Assembly (NCBI GenBank): GCA_944388695.1
Contig: CALXJT010000012.1
Span: 1 to 35,393 of the forward strand
From: an uncultured Clostridia bacterium
Lineage (GTDB): Bacteria > Bacillota > Clostridia > TANB77 > CAG-508
Direction: 5' to 3'
DNA length: 35,393 bases
The translations under genes and the position numbers were made by a program. This document shows positions 32,082-35,393 of the stretch, piece by piece; position 1 is the stretch's first letter; each line of letters opens with the position of its first letter. A model generated the notes under the pieces. It did not search any database and was not told the DNA's origin. It saw only the letters and a list, made by a program, of their open reading frames with translations.

Positions 32082-33785
32082 TTATTCTATTATTTCAAAT
32101 GGAATATCTGATTCCTTTGCCAAATTCTTAATGTCATCTTCTACAGAATTACTAACATTTAACCCTGAAGACATATCTATATATTTTATCTGCATTGGTT
32201 TTCCACATGACATTGAAACTAAATTTGTAATTTCTTTTATATTTTCTTGTTTATCTAAAACTGTTTTTTCAAATGTATTTATTCCTCTTGGAAATTGTAT
32301 CCCAATTATTAAATCATTCATCTGGACAGCTTTAGTATCTTTCAAAGCAGTTGATAAAACCATCTTTCCACTTTCTTTTAAATCCTTTATCATTTTAGGC
32401 CACGCCTGTGAAATTTCTCCTGAATAAGTTTTTTTAGCAATACCTGTATCAAGTTTAACTGGATTTTCTTTATTTGGAGTCACATTGTTTGTAGCCATGT
32501 TATTTGAATTTATACTATTTGAATTCAAATTAGAAATAGCATTCCTTCCCACATCTGGTCCCACATTACTAGTATTTTGAGCATATTTAAAATTAGTTTC
32601 ATTAATATTACTTACATCACTTCTAGTAACCCTTTCTGCTAAATTTCCAGATTTTAAAAAGTTTTCTATTTTACTTACTCTATCTTCCAAAGAACTACTT
32701 TCATCTGCTACTGGTGCACATAGCTTTATTATTCCTGCTTGAAATAAAATTGTTTTTTGTGTTGACCACTTCATTTGACTCTGTAATTCAGATAAATCAT
32801 ATACTAACTTAACCAAATCTTGAGTTTGAACATTTTTTAAAAGCTCTTTAATCTGCTCAATTTCTTTCTCATTATATAAATCCAGCTTCCCACAAGACTT
32901 ATATATAAGCAAATCTTTTACATAACGAATCATTTCCCATAAGAAATTCTCCAAATCTTTACCTTGATTCAAAACATCATTTGTAAAATTAATTGCATCT
33001 TCTACATGATATTCTAAAACAGCCTTTATAATTCCATGCACAAAATCAAGTTTAGGAATACCTACTAAATCCTTTATCTTGTCTTCTTGTATCTCATTAT
33101 CACCATCTTGAACACATCTTTCCAGTATTGATAAAGCATCCCTCATAGCACCTTCTGATAAAACTGCAATCATCATAAGAGCTTGATCTGTGGCTTGAAT
33201 TTTACTCTCACTACATACTACTTTCAATCTTTTAACTATATCTTCATTTGAAATTCTTTTAAAATCAAACCTTTGACAACGTGATAAAATTGTAGCTGGC
33301 AATTTTTGAGGTTCTGTAGTTGCTAATATAAACTTTACATGTTCTGGTGGCTCTTCTAAAGTTTTTAACAATGCATTAAAAGCTCCTGAAGATAGCATAT
33401 GTACCTCATCTATAATATATACTCTATATTTTGCTTTAGTAGGCAAAAAATTAACTTCTTCTCTTATACTACGAATATCTTCAACACTATTATTAGATGC
33501 CGCATCCATTTCAACTATATCAGTCAAAGAACCATTAAGTGCAGCCTTACAAATCTCACATTCATTACATGGCTCTCCATCTTTAGGGTTTAAACAATTA
33601 ATAGCTCTTGCCAAAACTTTAGCAGAAGTTGTCTTTCCTGTACCTCTACCCCCATTAAAAAGATATGCATGCCCCACTCTATTAGAAATAATCTGATTTC
33701 TCAATGTTCTCGTAATATGTTCCTGCCCAACCATTTCAGAAAAAGTTAATGGTCTAAATTTCCTATAAAGAGCTGTGTACCCCAT
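32082..33785 (-). CDS. dnaX: DNA polymerase III gamma/tau subunit
   Basis: The clamp-loader ATPase of the replisome. Residues 1-370 are the AAA+ core: Walker A GGRGTGKT (45-52), zinc-binding Cys 64, 73, 76 and 79, Walker B IIDEVH (124-129), SRC motif in LSRCQRFDF. A linker rich in Asn and Ser (about 400-440, NSNSINSNNMATNNVTPN) leads to the C-terminal domain (about 445-567) that should contact the polymerase. At 567 residues it is a tau-length product. No obvious slippery A-run with a nearby stop for a short gamma form was noticed. AAAGGATG precedes ATG. The SRP RNA lies 47 bp upstream on the same strand. Confidence 0.97.
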   Translation of the reverse strand: MGYTALYRKFRPLTFSEMVGQEHITRTLRNQIISNRVGHAYLFNGGRGTGKTTSAKVLARAINCLNPKDGEPCNECEICKAALNGSLTDIVEMDAASNNSVEDIRSIREEVNFLPTKAKYRVYIIDEVHMLSSGAFNALLKTLEEPPEHVKFILATTEPQKLPATILSRCQRFDFKRISNEDIVKRLKVVCSESKIQATDQALMMIAVLSEGAMRDALSILERCVQDGDNEIQEDKIKDLVGIPKLDFVHGIIKAVLEYHVEDAINFTNDVLNQGKDLENFLWEMIRYVKDLLIYKSCGKLDLYNEKEIEQIKELLKNVQTQDLVKLVYDLSELQSQMKWSTQKTILFQAGIIKLCAPVADESSSLEDRVSKIENFLKSGNLAERVTRSDVSNINETNFKYAQNTSNVGPDVGRNAISNLNSNSINSNNMATNNVTPNKENPVKLDTGIAKKTYSGEISQAWPKMIKDLKESGKMVLSTALKDTKAVQMNDLIIGIQFPRGINTFEKTVLDKQENIKEITNLVSMSCGKPMQIKYIDMSSGLNVSNSVEDDIKNLAKESDIPFEIIE

Positions 33786-33832
33786 TTAATCACATCCTTT
33801 ATACTTAAAAAATGGCAGACACTCAATCTCTC

Positions 33833-33925
33833 TATAGAGAACAATTCCACATAAAGATATCTACTTATTGCTGCTTCCTTCCGGACCTGACAAGATTCAT
33901 AGGTCTTTATTGGATTGTTCTCTAT
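33833..33925 (-). ncRNA. ffs: Signal recognition particle RNA, small bacterial type
   Basis: The minus strand contains the conserved apical part of helix 8, GTCAGGTCCGGAAGGAAGCA (around 33870-33890), recognised by Ffh. The ends pair (ATAGAGAACAAT with ATTGTTCTCTAT), giving a single hairpin RNA of about 93 nt, the short 4.5S type without Alu domain. A sigma-A promoter lies just upstream and dnaX follows, as in many Firmicutes. Exact ends are set by the terminal stem and could differ by several bases. Confidence 0.93.
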
Positions 33926-33952
33926 ACAAAGATTAAGTCTCATACCATTCGT

Positions 33953-33981
33953 ATTATATAATGAAATATTAAATTTTGCAA
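33953..33981 (-). promoter_or_regulatory. Promoter of the SRP RNA
   Basis: On the minus strand TTGCAA (33981-33976), a 17-bp spacer and TATAAT (33958-33953). The start point would lie about 20 nt before the terminal stem of the RNA, so 5' trimming is likely. Confidence 0.75.
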
Positions 33982-34017
33982 GTAATTTTTTGGAAAATAT
34001 TTAATTACTAATTTAAG

Positions 34018-34773
34018 CTAATTTTGTATTCTTTTAAAGACAAATTCACTCATATCCGTATATTCAATTGAAGCCACTCCTTCATTTACAACTGTATCAA
34101 TTGGCAAATCCAATGTAATTGTAGTTTGAAACTCTTTTCCAGACTCCAAAATAATTGTCAAATTAAAACTAATTATACTTTTTAAATCCTCTGTAGAAAC
34201 ATTTGCCTTTTTTAAAAGTTCTGTATGATTTATTTCCGTTTCATCTGAAGTATATTCAGCTATTTTAGAAATATTATATCTAAAAGCTATTATTCCTCCT
34301 TGATTAGAAATTTCCATATTCTTTAAATCTGTTTCCTCTTCTGCTACATATTCAAAAGTATCTGCTTTATTAGCATCCTCATTTTTAAAAATCACATTTT
34401 CCTCATCTAAATCAGTGCGATAAAAATTAGTCTCTCCCAAATTTGGTTTCTTCTCAATATTAATAGAATCGATTTTTACAGATTTAATTAACTCCTGTTT
34501 ATCATAATCTGGATTCTTATCTATATAAATATAAATATCATTATTCTCATTCACATCAAAAGCCCATCTAGTTCCCTGTGATTCAATATCAGCTCCTTCT
34601 GATTGACTTACAACAGAAATTTTAGTTAATACAAAAGGCATATTAGTTTCACCCTCGACATTATATCTTAAAACAATAACACCTAAAAAAAACAATATTA
34701 TTACAATTATTATAAGAAAAATAGCAAAATGAAATGCCTTATGATTTTTAATATCTCTAAAAAATCTTATCAT
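34018..34773 (-). CDS. Hypothetical membrane-anchored protein (251 aa)
   Basis: One N-terminal membrane helix at about 15-37 (FHFAIFLIIIVIILFFLGVIVL) with a basic start (MIRFFRDIKNHK), so the remaining 210 residues should lie outside the membrane. That part is beta-rich and acidic, with ISVVSQSEGADIESQGTRWAF, IYIYIDKNPDYDKQELI and a C-terminal EYTDMSEFVFKRIQ. I do not recognise a family. Its ATG overlaps the tadA stop by 4 bp (ATGA), so translation is coupled. Its place between tadA and the SRP RNA, otherwise neighbours in Firmicutes, is unusual. Confidence 0.8.
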   Translation of the reverse strand: MIRFFRDIKNHKAFHFAIFLIIIVIILFFLGVIVLRYNVEGETNMPFVLTKISVVSQSEGADIESQGTRWAFDVNENNDIYIYIDKNPDYDKQELIKSVKIDSINIEKKPNLGETNFYRTDLDEENVIFKNEDANKADTFEYVAEEETDLKNMEISNQGGIIAFRYNISKIAEYTSDETEINHTELLKKANVSTEDLKSIISFNLTIILESGKEFQTTITLDLPIDTVVNEGVASIEYTDMSEFVFKRIQN

Positions 34774-35237
34774 ACTTTTTCCTCTTTCTTTTTCTGCCTT
34801 AATTCTTTAAAAAAACTTTTTAATATATTTTCACATTCATCTTTTAAAATACCTTTTTCATAATTCACTTTATGGTTAAAAGTATAATCATCAAATAAGT
34901 TTAAAACTGAACCAACAGCTCCTGTCTTTTCATCACTTGCCCCATAATATAAATTAGATATTCTAGAATTGATAATAGCACCTGCACACATAGAACAAGG
35001 TTCTAATGTCACATACATATCACAATCTAATAACCTCCATGCTCCAAGTTTTTTACTAGCCTTTTGAATTGCTAAAATTTCAGCATGTTTTGTAGTATCA
35101 TTCGACAATTCTTTTATATTATGTGCTCTAGCAATTATCTTTCCATCTTTAACTATAACACAACCAACAGGAACTTCCCATTTATCAAAAGCTTTTTGGG
35201 CTTCTTTTAAAGCCTCTTTCATATATTTTTCTTCCAT
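34770..35237 (-). CDS. tadA: tRNA-specific adenosine deaminase
   Basis: TadA turns A34 of tRNA-Arg(ACG) into inosine. The 155 residues contain the zinc and proton-shuttle motifs HAE (H51, E53) and PCSMC (C81, C84), plus VPVGCVIVKDGKIIARAHN at 22-40. AAGGAGCG precedes ATG and a perfect promoter lies upstream. It leads an operon with the 251-residue gene; SRP RNA and dnaX follow on the same strand. Confidence 0.96.
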   Translation of the reverse strand: MEEKYMKEALKEAQKAFDKWEVPVGCVIVKDGKIIARAHNIKELSNDTTKHAEILAIQKASKKLGAWRLLDCDMYVTLEPCSMCAGAIINSRISNLYYGASDEKTGAVGSVLNLFDDYTFNHKVNYEKGILKDECENILKSFFKELRQKKKEEKV

Positions 35238-35260
35238 ATATCGCTCCTTATTTTACACCA

Positions 35261-35289
35261 ATTATAAATTGTTTTACACTAATTGTCAA
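35261..35289 (-). promoter_or_regulatory. Sigma-A promoter of tadA
   Basis: On the minus strand TTGACA (35289-35284), a 17-bp spacer and TATAAT (35266-35261), both perfect, about 25 nt before the start codon. Confidence 0.85.
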
Positions 35290-35323
35290 TTAACTTTTAG
35301 TAGTATTTTGTCTATCGTATGTG

Positions 35324-35392
35324 TCAAGTAAATGTAGGCAATTTTTTTATCTTTTTTTCTAATCCTTTAAATGCCATTGCTTCCAACACTTT
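35324..35392 (-). CDS. Possible C-terminal end of a gene running off the window
   Basis: A minus-strand frame enters at the right edge (KVLEAMAFKGLEKKIKK, then LPTFT) and stops at TGA 35324. With only 22 residues the product cannot be named, and it may be chance. The tadA promoter lies just downstream, which fits a gene ending here. Confidence 0.3.
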   Translation of the reverse strand, partial: KVLEAMAFKGLEKKIKKLPTFT

Positions 35393-35393
35393 A

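Noticed and set aside
33746..33943. Minus-strand frame of 65 codons ending over dnaX
   Set aside because: It covers the SRP RNA and overlaps the dnaX start; the RNA explains the conservation.

Overview
The window looks like a chromosomal stretch of a very AT-rich, Gram-positive, endospore-forming Clostridia-type bacterium (Bacillota). The evidence is an alpha/beta-type small acid-soluble spore protein, a sleB-ypeB germination pair, an LPXTG-anchored surface protein, strong AGGAGG-type ribosome binding sites, and the Firmicutes order tadA - SRP RNA - dnaX - ybaB - recR. The standard genetic code fits. Species cannot be told from the sequence; uncultured gut Clostridia are a plausible home (inference).

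Layout. Positions 1-3989 (minus) hold the first 1329 codons of a giant membrane-anchored surface protein that runs off the edge. Positions 4263-9526 are a ZIP-family metal transporter gene split by a 4,518-bp element. The element carries a large serine recombinase, a AAA ATPase with a DUF4143-type C-terminus, a 44-residue protein, an unrecognised 117-residue protein and about 660 bp of non-coding DNA with inverted repeats. Its two ends give a textbook attB and attP when rejoined. Positions 9886-13122 hold an unknown protein, release factor 1 (prfA) and an LPNTG surface protein. Positions 13307-17540 are a YhaO/YhaN-like nuclease-ATPase pair plus an unknown membrane protein. Positions 17808-21116 hold an orphan VirD4/TraG-like ATPase behind two unrecognised small genes. 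Then come a CbpA-like DnaJ, murF, a spore protein gene, a VanW-family protein, the threonylcarbamoyl-AMP synthase gene, ypeB and sleB, and a UgtP/MGDG-synthase-like glycosyltransferase. The right end is recR, ybaB, dnaX, SRP RNA, an unknown membrane-anchored protein and tadA.

Two observations stand out. First, the recombinase element: excision between its 9-bp direct repeats would restore the transporter frame at the HDIPEG motif, and the rejoined ends form nested dyads centred on the same AGAA. Second, every frameshift I could find (five, in three genes up to 15 kb apart) is the same event: one extra G directly after CC on the plus strand. Removing these bases gives whole genes of 247, 526 and 702 codons. 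That points to a systematic sequence error or a very specific mutational process rather than independent gene decay.

Other structure includes a 29-bp palindrome-ended interspersed repeat (five clear copies), a 47-bp tandem array after murF, a 35-bp tandem array before the transporter gene, and many good sigma-A promoters and hairpin terminators.
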